Assembly (NCBI GenBank): GCA_965220045.1
Contig: OZ244803.1
Location: forward strand, 2,914,001-2,978,000
DNA from: VXOZ01 sp965220045
Lineage (GTDB): Bacteria; Chloroflexota; UBA11872; VXOZ01
Length of the DNA: 64,000 nucleotides
Reading direction: 5' to 3'
Shown here piece after piece: positions 8,718 through 17,776 of the stretch. Below the pieces are notes generated by a model that made no database searches, had not been told where the DNA came from, and worked only from the letters and a program-made list of their open reading frames with translations. The translations under genes and the position numbers were made by a program. Each line of letters opens with the position of its first letter. The stretch's first letter is position 1.

Positions 8718-8906
8718 TCCAGCGTTGACGGGCAGGAGCTATTTGCATCGCTCCCCCGTTGACAAGAAATATTGCAGGGAACTCGCTAGTGCATTGTTGC
8801 GTGCCGAGGGCTTGCTGCTCGAGAAGTCTCTCACACAAGCCTTTGGCGCAACCGCCACAGCTAGCGAATGCCCGGACACAAATCGGTACACGGAGGAGGC
8901 CACACC

Positions 8907-10211
8907 ATGGCGCGCATGAGTAGACGACAGATGCTGGCGGGAGTGGGTCTAGGCGTTGGAGCGACCGTGCTCGCCGCCTGCGGACAGGTGCAGACGATGG
9001 CGGCGCCGGAGGCGGCAGAGGGTGACGCGGCTGCCGCGCCCAAGGAACCGGCAGGGATCACCGGTGTCTTTCACGTGTGGGGCTATCGCTCCCAATATCT
9101 GCCGGGGGTGGTGCTGGACGCGTTTCAAGAAGAGCATCCGGGAGCCGTGGTCGTGCAGTCCCAGCCGGCCGGCAATTTCCGTGGCGAGAAGTTCCCGGCT
9201 GCGGTAGCCGCCGGCGCGCCGCCGGCGCTCATGCAGGGCTTTCTCGACTTTGTCGCGATGTACGTTGACCGGGGGTTCCTGGCGGACCTCGGCCCCGCGG
9301 CCAAGGCGGGCGACTTTGGCGATCTGGGCGCGTATCTGCCCGGTATCGTTGAGACCGGCACCTTTGACGGTGTGCTGCACTTTCTCCCCCACCGGCAAAG
9401 CGTGAACATTCCCCTGTACAACAAGGACATCTTCGAGAACGCGGGCATCAACGAGCCGCCCACCCTGTGGGACGACGTGGCGGAGATCGCGCGGCAACTG
9501 ACCAAGAAGAACGCGGATGGCTCCGACCAGTTCGGTCTGACTGTGACCACCAGCAAGAACACGCTCAACTCGTGGTTCAACCCGGTGCTCTGGCAGGCCG
9601 GGGGCGAGTTCTTTGCTGAGGACGGCCGGTCGGTCATTTTTGATGAAGACCCCGGTCTGGCAGCGCTGGAATTCTTGACCGATCTATTCAATAAGAAGAT
9701 CGCTGCCGAGGGCACCACACCGTACTTCGAAGGGTACGGCGCCATGATCAATGCCCGTACGCCTACGCACGTGAAGCGCCCCTTTGACAACGGGAACATC
9801 CCCTGGCTCGCGGCCAGCCCCGCCTGGGAAAAAGAAAAGCAGCTTGGCTTTGGCTCGCTCTCCGGCTGGGTAGTGCCGGTTAGCCCGCAGTCCGACGGGG
9901 CGATACAACTGCTGGCGCACACCTTGCAACCCGAAAACGTGAAGGCGTTCCTGAAGCTCGTGTTCCTGCTGCCGGTGCGCGGCGACATAGAGGTGGACTA
10001 CGTGGGCGAGGAGTACAACGGCTGGATGCCCACGTTCATCGAGCAGAGCCAGAACATGCACTACGACATCCCGCACCCGCACATTCGGGCCATCATGCCG
10101 CTGGTCTCGGCAGAAATGTATAAGGCGATTGCGGGCGAGGTCACGCCGCAGGAAGCCATCCGGACCGCGGGTGACATCGCGAACCAGTTCCTGGCAGACA
10201 ACATGGGCTAG
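8907..10211 (+). CDS. Extracellular solute-binding lipoprotein (ABC sugar-type, family 1)
   Basis: A 434-residue exported substrate-binding protein. The N-terminus has a twin-arginine motif, SRRQML, then a hydrophobic segment ending in the lipobox LAAC, followed by an Ala-, Pro- and Glu-rich linker. The body has the layout of family-1 binding proteins such as glycerol-3-phosphate or maltose binders: FHVWGYRS opening strand, AFQEEHPGAVVV, and VPLYNK-like IPLYNKDIFENAGI. A strong GGAGGAGG site places the start at the ATG at 8907. No permease or ATPase lies nearby, so its partners must be encoded elsewhere. The ligand cannot be told. Confidence 0.88.
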   Translation: MARMSRRQMLAGVGLGVGATVLAACGQVQTMAAPEAAEGDAAAAPKEPAGITGVFHVWGYRSQYLPGVVLDAFQEEHPGAVVVQSQPAGNFRGEKFPAAVAAGAPPALMQGFLDFVAMYVDRGFLADLGPAAKAGDFGDLGAYLPGIVETGTFDGVLHFLPHRQSVNIPLYNKDIFENAGINEPPTLWDDVAEIARQLTKKNADGSDQFGLTVTTSKNTLNSWFNPVLWQAGGEFFAEDGRSVIFDEDPGLAALEFLTDLFNKKIAAEGTTPYFEGYGAMINARTPTHVKRPFDNGNIPWLAASPAWEKEKQLGFGSLSGWVVPVSPQSDGAIQLLAHTLQPENVKAFLKLVFLLPVRGDIEVDYVGEEYNGWMPTFIEQSQNMHYDIPHPHIRAIMPLVSAEMYKAIAGEVTPQEAIRTAGDIANQFLADNMG

Positions 10212-10252
10212 CGGCTGCTTCCCCGTATCAGGCTCTACACACGCTAAGCCCT

Positions 10253-10305
10253 CCGCGCGTAGGTGCGTTTTGGCCCGCTATCGGGCCTGGCTCTCCTACG
10301 CGCGG
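10253..10305. repeat. Nested hairpin downstream of the solute-binding gene
   Basis: An outer perfect 11-bp inverted repeat, CCGCGCGTAGG (10253-10263) and CCTACGCGCGG (10295-10305), encloses an inner stem GGCCCG-CTAT-CGGGCC (10272-10287). It starts about 40 bases after the stop codon. It lacks a clear T-run, so it may be a processing or attenuating structure rather than an intrinsic terminator. Confidence 0.5.
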
Positions 10306-10495
10306 TAGCATGTCGTTTGGTGTGGCGGGCTGGCATCTGACTCGATTCTCATAGGGGTCATTCAATACAGACTCGTCTAATTCTGCCGGCCCTTGGTTGG
10401 ATAGTCCCACTCTGGCTTAACGGTAGTCCGAATACTGCCGCGCACAGCCTCAATACATGGCATTGAAATTCGGATTCGATAAGGAGATGCATACC

Positions 10496-11749
10496 GTGGC
10501 TGTGACAGCACTCATTAACGGCAGGATTATTGACGGCAACGGCGGGCCGCCGGTTGTGGACGGTGCCGTTCTCATTGTGGATAACCGCATCGAGGCTGTG
10601 GGCAATAATGTGGATATCCCGCCGGAGGCCGAGGTCATCGACGTCGCGGGCGCGAGTCTCCTGCCCGGCATGATGGACCTGCACGTGCACCTCAACGGCC
10701 CGTACCAATCGCTGCAGAAGCTGCGCAAGTCGCTCCTGGCCGGTTTCACGACCATAGCCCACGTGGCCGGCACCATGCCGCCCGCCTCCACGGATTGTCG
10801 CCAGGCGATTGCAAATGGCTGGTTCCCGGAGTGCGCCCGGCTCATTGTGGGCGCGGTGGTGGATTGCACCAACGGCCACGTGCGCGGCCGGGTGGCGGAC
10901 GGCCCGTGGGAAGTGCGCAAGGCCGTGCGTGAGATGGTGAAGGCCAAGGCTGACTTCATCAAGACGGCGGCCAGCGGCGGCTTCTGGGCGGAGGACGAAG
11001 AGACCTGGTGGCTGGACTACACCCAGGAAGAGCTGGACGCCCTGGTGGACGAGGCCCACAGCGTCGGCAGGCTCGTGGTGGTGCATTGCCACACGCAGCC
11101 GGGGCTCGATATGGCGATCCAGGCGGGCTGCGATCAGATACACCATGGCGCGCTCATTGATGAAAAGGCTCTGCAAGGCATTCTGGAGAACGAGCTCTAC
11201 TTCGTGCCGACGCTCCGCGTTACGTCCCGGCAGAACATGGCAATCAAGTACGGTGCGGGCCGCCCGTGGGAGACGCGCAAGATGGGCGAGGCGCACTATG
11301 TCCACCGAGAAGGCGTGCGCAGGGCCCACCAAATGGGCGTAAAGATGGGTCTGGGCACCGACTGCCCGAGCACACCGCCCTGGGACATCTGGGACAGCGG
11401 CTTCGAGCTTCAGGAGTTCGTGGGCTGCGGCCTTAGTCCGTTGGACGCCATCGGCGTAGCCACGAAAGGCTCCGCGGAAGCCATGAATATAGACGACCGG
11501 CTCGGTACGTTGGAGAAAGGCAAGCTCGCCGACGTGGTAGTGGTGGCCGGCGATCCCGCCAGCGACATTCAGGCGGTGGTGAATTACACTAACGTCCGCT
11601 ACGTCTTCAAGGAAGGCCGGCTCGCGGTGAGTAGAGACCCTGAGAGGCCGGCGACGGCTCACCTGGAGACGTATCCGCGCGACTTCACCTCAATCGACGA
11701 CCGCTTTACCGCAGACCCGGCCTGGCAAGCCGCAGCCGGCCTGGCATAG
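10496..11749 (+). CDS. Imidazolonepropionase/prolidase-like amidohydrolase
   Basis: A 417-residue cytoplasmic amidohydrolase of the COG1228 type. The composite N- and C-terminal beta-sandwich is visible (LINGRIIDGNGG at the start; LEKGKLADVVVVAGDP near the end) around a metal-dependent barrel. Metal-site motifs are DLHVHLNG, FIKTAASGG (probable carboxylated Lys), VVVHCHTQP, QIHHGAL and GLGTDCP. AAGGAG at 10481-10486 sits nine bases before a GTG at 10496. In-frame ATGs at 10457 and 10487 are badly spaced from it, so the GTG is chosen. Family members cleave amino-acid or dipeptide derivatives; the substrate is unknown. Confidence 0.85.
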   Translation: MAVTALINGRIIDGNGGPPVVDGAVLIVDNRIEAVGNNVDIPPEAEVIDVAGASLLPGMMDLHVHLNGPYQSLQKLRKSLLAGFTTIAHVAGTMPPASTDCRQAIANGWFPECARLIVGAVVDCTNGHVRGRVADGPWEVRKAVREMVKAKADFIKTAASGGFWAEDEETWWLDYTQEELDALVDEAHSVGRLVVVHCHTQPGLDMAIQAGCDQIHHGALIDEKALQGILENELYFVPTLRVTSRQNMAIKYGAGRPWETRKMGEAHYVHREGVRRAHQMGVKMGLGTDCPSTPPWDIWDSGFELQEFVGCGLSPLDAIGVATKGSAEAMNIDDRLGTLEKGKLADVVVVAGDPASDIQAVVNYTNVRYVFKEGRLAVSRDPERPATAHLETYPRDFTSIDDRFTADPAWQAAAGLA

Positions 11750-11930
11750 TTGGCTTATGAGGCAGTTGCCGTCTCTGAGGCAGGCAGTGAGTTCGCCGCT
11801 GCATCTTTCTACTCCACCTGCGCCCAAGTCACCGAACAATCTCGAGGCTGACGTTTGCTCAAATCGCGAACACGTGCGTCGCAGAGAGCGAGCGGTTCTC
11901 TTGCAAGAGGAATATGAAAGGACATTCCAT

Positions 11931-11982
11931 TCACCCTTCGACAGGCCTGTGCTGAGCTTGTCGAAGTGCTCAGGACGAACGG
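11931..11982. repeat. Dispersed repeat of the CCCTTCGACAGGC type
   Basis: The 306-base gap before the enolase-superfamily gene contains ACCCTTCGACAGGCCTGTGC followed by GAGCTTGTCGAAGTGCTCAGG, an imperfect palindrome. Related copies lie at 15249-15280 and in a larger array at 51655-52015. The remainder of the gap holds no supported gene. Confidence 0.5.
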
Positions 11983-12055
11983 TAACTGCTGCGGACTTCC
12001 CGTACACCCTCTTAGGGCGTTGATACCATGGCACTGGGTGAGGAAAGAATGCGAC

Positions 12056-13501
12056 ATGTCAATCTCTGTGCGGAAAACCGGTCTGCACGTGCTCAATATG
12101 CAGACACGCATGCCTTTTCGCTACGGCATTGCGTCCCTGGTCGCCGTGCCTCATCTCTTTGTGCGCGTAGAGGCAGACATCAACGGTTCGCGGGAAGTGG
12201 GCCTGGCTGCGGACGGCCTGCCCCCCAAGTGGTTCACCAAGTATCCCGACACCTCCTTTAGCGACGATCTGGACGAGATGCTGGCAGTAATCCGCCAGGC
12301 CTGCGCCCTGGCGCAGCAGGCGCCGCCTGCCGACAGCGTCTTCGCCTTTTGGCTTCGGCTGCATGACCAACAGATGGCATGGGCTGCTCACACCGGCTAT
12401 CCCCCGTTGCTTTGGGGTTTCGGCGTGAGCTTGGTGGAACGCGCGCTGCTCGATGCCTACTGCCGCAGCACCGGCACGCCGTTCGCCCGCGCGCTGCGTG
12501 ACAATTCTCTGGGCATTCAGTTAGGCGCAATCCACCGTGAGCTTGCCGGGTTCGGCCCGGCGGAGTTGCTGCCTGTGGAGCCACAGCGCAGCGTCAGCGT
12601 GCGCCACACGGTCGGACTGAGCGATCCCTTAACTGACGAGGAGATACCGGCAGATGAGCGGGTCGCCGACGGGCTGCCGCAGTCCCTCGCGGCCAGCATT
12701 CGCTGCTATGGACTGACGCATTTTAAGATTATGATCGGTGGCGATGCTGCCGCGGATCTCAATCGGCTCCGGCAGGTCGCCAGTCAATTGGAAGAGCACA
12801 CCACCGGTTACTACGTCTTTACCCTGGATGGCAGCGAGCAGTACACGGAGGTGGAGCCCTTTCGCAAGGCCTGGGAGGCAATTTGTGCGGAGCCTTCCCT
12901 GCATGATTTCCTGGGGCACCTGCTCTTTGTCGAGCAGCCGCTGCGGCGCGACGTGGCCTTAAGCTCACAGGCTAAGTCTGAGCTTCTTGCCTGGTCTGAC
13001 CGTCCACCCTTGATCATCGATGAGTCCGACGGCGCCCTGTCCAGCGTGGTGGAGGCGCTGGACTGCGGCTACGTGGGCGCCAGCTTTAAGAATTGTAAAG
13101 GCGTATTCGGCGGCATCGCGAACGCCTGTCTGCTGGCCAAGCGCCGCCGCGACGATCCGGGCGGCTACTACGTGCAGAGCAGTGAAGACCTAGCCAGTGT
13201 CGGGCCGGTGTCAATGTTGCAAGATCTGGCGGTGCTGGCGAGTCTTGGGATCGAGCACTCCCAGCGCAACGGCCACCACTACTTCGCTGGGCTGAGCATG
13301 TTCCCGGCAGACGTGCAAGCGGACGTGCTGGCCAAGCACGCGACGCTCTACCGGCGCCATGACCGCGGCTATCCGGTCTTGGATGTCCGTAAAGGCCGGC
13401 TGGACACCGGCAGTGTCATCGACGCCCCCTTTGGCTATGGTATCGAGCTGGATACGCGGCGATTCACGCCACTCGAAGAGTGGACAATCGAGTCGCTATG
13501 A
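12056..13501 (+). CDS. Enolase-superfamily (mandelate racemase/muconate lactonizing-like) protein
   Basis: A 481-residue protein with the enolase-superfamily two-domain layout. It has an N-terminal capping domain to about residue 150, then barrel-strand motifs FKIMIGGD, FTLDGSEQY, FVEQPLRR, IIDESDG and SFKNCKG. The Asp, Glu and Asp/Glu residues correspond to the three Mg ligands, and the Lys in FKIM and SFKNCKG are candidate acid-base residues. It is about 100 residues longer than a typical mandelate racemase. GAGGAAAG lies some ten bases before the ATG at 12056; the frame is open further upstream without support. Superfamily members abstract a proton next to a carboxylate; the substrate is unknown. 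Confidence 0.78.
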   Translation: MSISVRKTGLHVLNMQTRMPFRYGIASLVAVPHLFVRVEADINGSREVGLAADGLPPKWFTKYPDTSFSDDLDEMLAVIRQACALAQQAPPADSVFAFWLRLHDQQMAWAAHTGYPPLLWGFGVSLVERALLDAYCRSTGTPFARALRDNSLGIQLGAIHRELAGFGPAELLPVEPQRSVSVRHTVGLSDPLTDEEIPADERVADGLPQSLAASIRCYGLTHFKIMIGGDAAADLNRLRQVASQLEEHTTGYYVFTLDGSEQYTEVEPFRKAWEAICAEPSLHDFLGHLLFVEQPLRRDVALSSQAKSELLAWSDRPPLIIDESDGALSSVVEALDCGYVGASFKNCKGVFGGIANACLLAKRRRDDPGGYYVQSSEDLASVGPVSMLQDLAVLASLGIEHSQRNGHHYFAGLSMFPADVQADVLAKHATLYRRHDRGYPVLDVRKGRLDTGSVIDAPFGYGIELDTRRFTPLEEWTIESL

Positions 13502-13505
13502 AGTA

Positions 13506-13534
13506 TTGACTCTTGTCAATATCCCCTCTATGCT
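13506..13534 (+). promoter_or_regulatory. Predicted sigma-70-type promoter
   Basis: TTGACT at 13506-13511 and TATGCT at 13529-13534 have a 17-base spacer. They lie just after the enolase-superfamily stop and 45 bases before the start of the second solute-binding gene, which suggests independent transcription of that gene. Confidence 0.5.
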
Positions 13535-13578
13535 TTGACTGTACGAGAGTTGAAGTACATGTTTAGGGAGGACTAGCC

Positions 13579-14967
13579 ATGCGTACACAGATTTCTCGAC
13601 GCACGTTTCTCGGCGGTAGCGCGGCTGGTGGTGCGGCCTTGCTGCTAGCAGCATGCGGCACCGCGGCACCCGCTGCTATGGAAGATGCGCCCGCGGCTCC
13701 GGAGAAGAAGGAAGCGGAAGCGCCCAAGATGGAGGAGGCAACGGAGATCAAGTATCTCCACTTTTCAACGCAGAGCGATGTATGGGACAACGCCTACGAC
13801 GGTATGTTCGCGGCGTTTGAGGAGATGCATCCCGGCCTCAAGCTCAATGTTGACATTGCATCCGGCAGTTTTCCAACCTCGCTGACCGAGAAGGCGGTGG
13901 CGGCGTTTGCCAGTGGTGTTCCCTATGATGTCTACTACGGCTGGTTTGGCTATCTCAGCCAGTTTTACACGGCGGAGATGCTGGTGCCGCTCGACCCGTT
14001 CCTGGCCGCGGACCCGGACGTCAGCCTGGATGACTTCCATGAATATGCCCTCGAGCGCATCGGCGGGCAGGCCTACGGCATTGCCTGGTTCACGAATGGC
14101 AAGGAGTACTGGTACAACGCGGACCTCATAGCGGAGGCGGGCCTGAAATCGCCGCGCGAGTTGGAGGCGGAAGGCAATTGGAACTGGGACGCGGTGCTGG
14201 AGATGGCCACGAAGCTGACGAAGACAGAGGGGAATCGCATCACCCGCTTTGGCACGCAGCCCTATCGCTTCAATCGTACCGGTTGGTTCTGGATTCATCT
14301 CTTTGCCTGGGGTGGCGCGTGGTGGAATGAAGACTTCTCGGCGCCGACCATCAATACCCAGCAGGCAGCCGAAGCCGCACAAAACGCGCTGGACATGGTA
14401 ATCAAGCATCGGGTGGCGTATGGCCTGACCCTGGGGAAAGAGCCGAATGTGGAGCCGGACTTCACGCAACAGACGGTTGCGGGGCTTATTACCGGCTCTT
14501 ACTTTACCCGCACCATCAAAGCACAGATCGAGACCCAGGAGGAGCCCTTCAAGGTCGAGCACACGCTGCTGCCGAAAGGCCCGGCCGGACGCATGGCGGC
14601 GCAGTCCATTAACGCCAAGTGGATCAGCGCGTCAGCCACGGAGCCGGATGCCGGTTGGGAGTTCTATAAATTCGCCATCGGGGAGGATGCCATACCGTTC
14701 ATCGCGCAACTCGGTGGCAGCCGCTACGCGGCCAACAAGTCCATTCCGCCGTTCACCCAGTATGAGTATGAAGACCCCGAGGTCTATGCGCAGACGGCGG
14801 CGATGAGCGTGGCCCACCGGCAAATGGTCCGCCAGTCCGAGCTGGATACGCAGTGGGCGGAAGGCTGGATCGAGCTGGAAGAAGGCAAGACCACCATTCA
14901 AGAATTGCTGGAAGAAACGCAGAAAGTAGCTGAGGTGCATCTGGAGGAAGGTGGCTGCGTCTGCTAA
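13579..14967 (+). CDS. Extracellular solute-binding lipoprotein (ABC sugar-type, family 1)
   Basis: A 462-residue exported lipoprotein. SRRTFLGG is a clear twin-arginine motif, followed by a hydrophobic stretch, lipobox LAAC and an Ala/Glu/Lys-rich linker. The mature part shows family-1 binding-protein features: AFEEMHPGLKLNV, YDVYYGWFGYLSQFY, GIAWFTNGKEYWYNADLIAEAG and the aromatic-rich WFWIHLFAWGGAWWNEDF. Many Trp and Tyr residues suit a sugar or polyol ligand. AGGGAGG precedes the ATG. It has its own promoter and a strong terminator after it, so it is probably monocistronic. No transporter membrane subunits are nearby. Confidence 0.88.
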   Translation: MRTQISRRTFLGGSAAGGAALLLAACGTAAPAAMEDAPAAPEKKEAEAPKMEEATEIKYLHFSTQSDVWDNAYDGMFAAFEEMHPGLKLNVDIASGSFPTSLTEKAVAAFASGVPYDVYYGWFGYLSQFYTAEMLVPLDPFLAADPDVSLDDFHEYALERIGGQAYGIAWFTNGKEYWYNADLIAEAGLKSPRELEAEGNWNWDAVLEMATKLTKTEGNRITRFGTQPYRFNRTGWFWIHLFAWGGAWWNEDFSAPTINTQQAAEAAQNALDMVIKHRVAYGLTLGKEPNVEPDFTQQTVAGLITGSYFTRTIKAQIETQEEPFKVEHTLLPKGPAGRMAAQSINAKWISASATEPDAGWEFYKFAIGEDAIPFIAQLGGSRYAANKSIPPFTQYEYEDPEVYAQTAAMSVAHRQMVRQSELDTQWAEGWIELEEGKTTIQELLEETQKVAEVHLEEGGCVC

Positions 14968-14991
14968 GCACGTCTACAAGAGAATTGTTGG

Positions 14992-15025
14992 GGCCGGACT
15001 GGCGAGTCCGGCCTCACTTTTTTTT
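14992..15025 (+). terminator. Rho-independent terminator
   Basis: A perfect 9-bp stem, GGCCGGACT/AGTCCGGCC, with loop GGCG is followed within four bases by a run of eight T. It begins 25 bases after the solute-binding gene. Confidence 0.88.
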
Positions 15026-15183
15026 GGTGCAGCCTAACGTGGCCTTTGAACCCTACCACCGTTGCCTGGGGACGTGCTATTCACTCGGCCGGCGTCCCGG
15101 CAGGGGATGTGCGCCGCGTGTGCGTGCTTTCGGCTCCTGTGCCATCGCAGACCCGTTGCTGGCGTCACGACCACTTGCCCTGT

Positions 15184-15285
15184 GCCGGCTCCTCCACCGA
15201 TCGTCCTGAGCCGACTTCTCGACCGTTCACCTAAGCCGGCTCCTCCACCGTTCGCCCTGAGCCTGTCGAAGGGTGAGCGGTCTCT
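15184..15285. repeat. Two tandem 51-bp units of a dispersed repeat
   Basis: Copies at 15184-15234 and 15235-15285 both begin GCCGGCTCCTCCACCG and continue with a version of CCTGAGCC...TCGA. The second ends CTGTCGAAGGGTGAGCGG and matches the repeat family seen at 11931 and 51655. They fill the gap between the terminator and the ceramidase-like gene. No other feature is supported in the 407-base gap. Confidence 0.55.
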
Positions 15286-15374
15286 TGACATGGCTGGATA
15301 GGCACACCGGCTCGTTGAAGGCCGGTATAATGATGCACTAGCAGTGCATTCGGACGCAGATTGAGGAGCGACAG

Positions 15375-16688
15375 ATGGCGGATTCACTATTGGCCGGAGG
15401 GGCAAAGGTGGCGATTACGCCGCCTATGGGGAGCGCGTTTCAATCGAGCCGGGCGGACCTGCGGGTGGAGAGCGTCTACCACGACCTCTACGCTACCGCC
15501 GTGGTGCTCAGCGACGGCGGGCACAAGGTGGCGATTGTCGGGCTGGACGTGCTCGGCCTGGACGCGCCGCTGGTAAACGCCGTGCGCGCGCGTGTGGAGC
15601 GGCAGACCGACATTCCCGGCGCGCACGTCCTGATAAATGCCTCGCACAGCCACTTCGGCCCCGCCATTCTGCAAGCCCTGCCCGACGAAATTGATCAAGG
15701 CTACTACCGGAGTTTGGTGCAGTCGCTGGCCGATGCCGTCACCCGCGCCGACGCGGCCCTGGAGCCGGTAGCAATGCGCGCGGGAGATGCGGAAGGCACC
15801 TTTGCCATCAACCGGCGGCGCATGGAGAACGGCGAGGCCCAGCTAGCGCCGAACTACGACGGCATCGTGGACCAGCGCATCCGCGCGCTGCGTTTCGAGC
15901 GGCTCGACGGGACCGTTGTCGCCGTACTCTTCTCGGGGGCCTTCCATCCCACCGGGTACGCCTACCGCATGCCGGTGGTGAACGGCGACTACGTGGCCGC
16001 CGCCAGAATGGAAGTGGAGCGGCAATTCGCCGACCAGGGAGCTCCTGTGGTCGGCTTCTTGCAGGGTTGCGCCGGCAACCAGCGCGTGCGCGTGATCGCG
16101 CCGGGCGGTACGCGCTTTCATCCGTGTTCCGGGGAAGAGATCGATACCCACGGACGCGGCGTCGGCGCGCTGGCCGCCCGCGCCGCACGCGAGGCCACCA
16201 TGGTGGTGGGCTACCCAATCGGCGTGGCCCACGAGTTGGTTTCGCTGCCGCTAAAGGAACCGCCCACGGCAGCAGAGCTCGAATACATGCGCGCAAAGTC
16301 GCGAAACGACAACTACATGCAACTCTGGACCGGCTCGATGCTGGAAAGCTTGCGCAATGACGGCGCGCTGCCAACGAGGGTCGACTTCCCCATTCAGGTC
16401 TTGCGAATCGGCGGTCTCTGGATGGTGGGACTCGGCGCGGAGGTCTTTTTGGAAGTCGGACTGCAGATCGAAGAAGCGCTCATGGCCGACCACGTGGGCC
16501 AGGCGGCGTGGACACTCGGCTACTCCAACGACACCATCGGCTACCTCTGCACGGAAGCATCCTACGCGGACGGCGGCTACGAGCCGACCCGCTCTCACAA
16601 GTTCTACCACCTGCCGGCCCCCTACCAACCCCACGCCGAACACCTGGTCGTGTCTGAAGCCATCCGCATCGCGGGCACACTGGCGTAA
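15375..16688 (+). CDS. Neutral/alkaline ceramidase-like protein (N-terminal domain family)
   Basis: A 437-residue protein related to the N-terminal catalytic domain of neutral/alkaline non-lysosomal ceramidases. Landmarks are GGAKVAITPPMG at the start, DVLGLD, NASHSHFGP (the zinc-ligand His motif), INRRRM, FSGAFHPTGY and VGFLQGCAGNQ. Full ceramidases are longer and have an additional C-terminal domain that is missing here. No signal peptide is visible, so the protein is probably cytoplasmic. Bacterial members of this size are usually hydrolases of unknown substrate rather than proven ceramidases. GAGGAG six bases from the ATG supports the start. It ends the + strand catabolic stretch. Confidence 0.8.
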   Translation: MADSLLAGGAKVAITPPMGSAFQSSRADLRVESVYHDLYATAVVLSDGGHKVAIVGLDVLGLDAPLVNAVRARVERQTDIPGAHVLINASHSHFGPAILQALPDEIDQGYYRSLVQSLADAVTRADAALEPVAMRAGDAEGTFAINRRRMENGEAQLAPNYDGIVDQRIRALRFERLDGTVVAVLFSGAFHPTGYAYRMPVVNGDYVAAARMEVERQFADQGAPVVGFLQGCAGNQRVRVIAPGGTRFHPCSGEEIDTHGRGVGALAARAAREATMVVGYPIGVAHELVSLPLKEPPTAAELEYMRAKSRNDNYMQLWTGSMLESLRNDGALPTRVDFPIQVLRIGGLWMVGLGAEVFLEVGLQIEEALMADHVGQAAWTLGYSNDTIGYLCTEASYADGGYEPTRSHKFYHLPAPYQPHAEHLVVSEAIRIAGTLA

Positions 16689-16865
16689 CGGAACAAGCGA
16701 TCGGCGTATTGTAGCGGTCGTGCAGCGAATCGCGGACACACTTGCATGATCGGGCCGCAGCTTAGTTGAGGCGCTGCGGGAAGCTCCTCGGCGACTTCTC
16801 CCAACGCAAGCTGGTAACCGCCCATGTTCCTAGGGCTCACACGCCCACTGTGTTCCAAATTAAAG

Positions 16866-16901
16866 CCCTCTCCTGGGGGAGAGGGTTTGGGTGAGGGCGA
16901 C
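16866..16901 (+). repeat. Dispersed repeat copy (same orientation as the 17005 copy)
   Basis: CCCTCTCCTGGGGGAGAGGG followed by TTTGGGTGAGGGCGAC. It lies 139 bases before the left boundary repeat of the DUF559 unit and matches it almost exactly. The 341-base gap it lies in holds no gene. Confidence 0.75.
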
Positions 16902-17004
16902 GGACCTCACGCGGCACACCGCCCCGTTGTGGTTGGTAGGGCCTCCGCGAGTAGACAGCTCTCCGGCGCGGTTGATTGCGCCTCAATGAGATTCCTGATT
17001 AAAG

Positions 17005-17041
17005 CCCTCTCCCGGGGGAGAGGGTTTGGGTGAGGGCGACT
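17005..17041 (+). repeat. Left boundary repeat of the DUF559 unit
   Basis: A 37-base sequence beginning CCCTCTCCCGGGGGAGAGGG and ending GGGTGAGGGCGACT. Its inverted copy at 17385-17421 differs at two positions. The repeat has its own small hairpin (CTCTCC/GGAGAG). Confidence 0.85.
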
Positions 17042-17401
17042 AAAATGGTATCCCAAGACTCCGCGAGAGCCAGAAATCTCCGCAAGAATTCAACAGAAGC
17101 CGAAAAGACCTTGTGGCGTCAACTACGCAGCCGCCAGTTGGACGATTGCAAGTTCCGCAGACAAGCACCTCTAGGCAGGTACGTTGTTGACTTTCTGTGC
17201 TACGAACGAAATCTCGTGATTGAGATTGATGGCGGTCAACACCAGTTTCGAACAGAAGAAGATTCAATACGCACCACCTGGCTATAGACCCAAGGCTTTC
17301 GCGTAATTAGATTCTGGAACAATCAGGTGCTGTCAGAGACTGAAGCAGTCTTGGAGGCTATTCTGCGGGAATTGCGGGACCAAGAGTCGCCCTCACCCTA
17401 A
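17030..17401 (+). pseudogene. DUF559 (PD-(D/E)XK-like) endonuclease gene interrupted by one in-frame stop
   Basis: The frame encodes a typical small DUF559 protein: ARNLRKNSTEAEKTLW, then FRRQAPLGRYVVDFLCYERN and LVIEIDGGQH. These form the restriction-endonuclease-like core with Asp and the ExDG motif. A TAG at 17285-17287 interrupts it after RTTWL. The same frame resumes directly with TQGFRVIRFWNNQVL and ends at a TAA at 17399-17401. A single GAG-to-TAG change would explain the break. Translation could begin at the GTG at 17030, inside the left repeat, or at the ATG at 17045. The last codons (SPSP, stop) lie inside the right repeat. The gene is therefore precisely framed by inverted repeats. 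Confidence 0.82.
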
Positions 17402-17421
17402 CCCTCTCCCCCAGGAGAGGG
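17385..17421 (-). repeat. Right boundary repeat of the DUF559 unit (inverted)
   Basis: AGTCGCCCTCACCCTAACCC continues into CTCTCCCCCAGGAGAGGG. It is the reverse complement of 17005-17041 with 35 of 37 positions matching, and it contains the stop codon of the nuclease frame. Confidence 0.85.
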
Positions 17422-17684
17422 GACCTGAAACGCTAATCGCAAACGGGTTCAATGCTCCTCACTCCATCCCTCCCCCACTGGAAGAGGGGACAAGAGGGTC
17501 TCTACGAGGTTGGCAGGGAGGCAGCGAAATCTCAAGTGATCTCTCCCCTAGGAGAGGGGACCTGAAGCTCTACTGCAAACGGCTTCAATGCTCCTCACTT
17601 TATCCTTTTCCCACTGGAAGAGGGGACAGAAGGGTCTCTACGAGGTCGAGGGGAACCGCGAAACTTCATGCGATCTTGCGGAGA
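17413..17684. repeat. Two tandem copies of a ~137-bp sequence
   Basis: Copies start at 17413 and 17550, both with AGGAGAGGGGACCTGAA. They share AATGCTCCTCACT, CCACTGGAAGAGGGGACA and GGGTCTCTACGAGGT in the same order, with scattered differences. The array directly follows the DUF559 unit and its first copy begins within the right boundary repeat, so the two may share a history. No gene is supported in 17402-17776. Confidence 0.7.
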
Positions 17685-17776
17685 AGGGGAGAAGAAGAGG
17701 CAGCGATTGCAGCGACTGAGTGTGCTGTGACTTGACATGAGAAGTGGCGCAGCACTCTTCGGGCAGCGCTCGAAGA

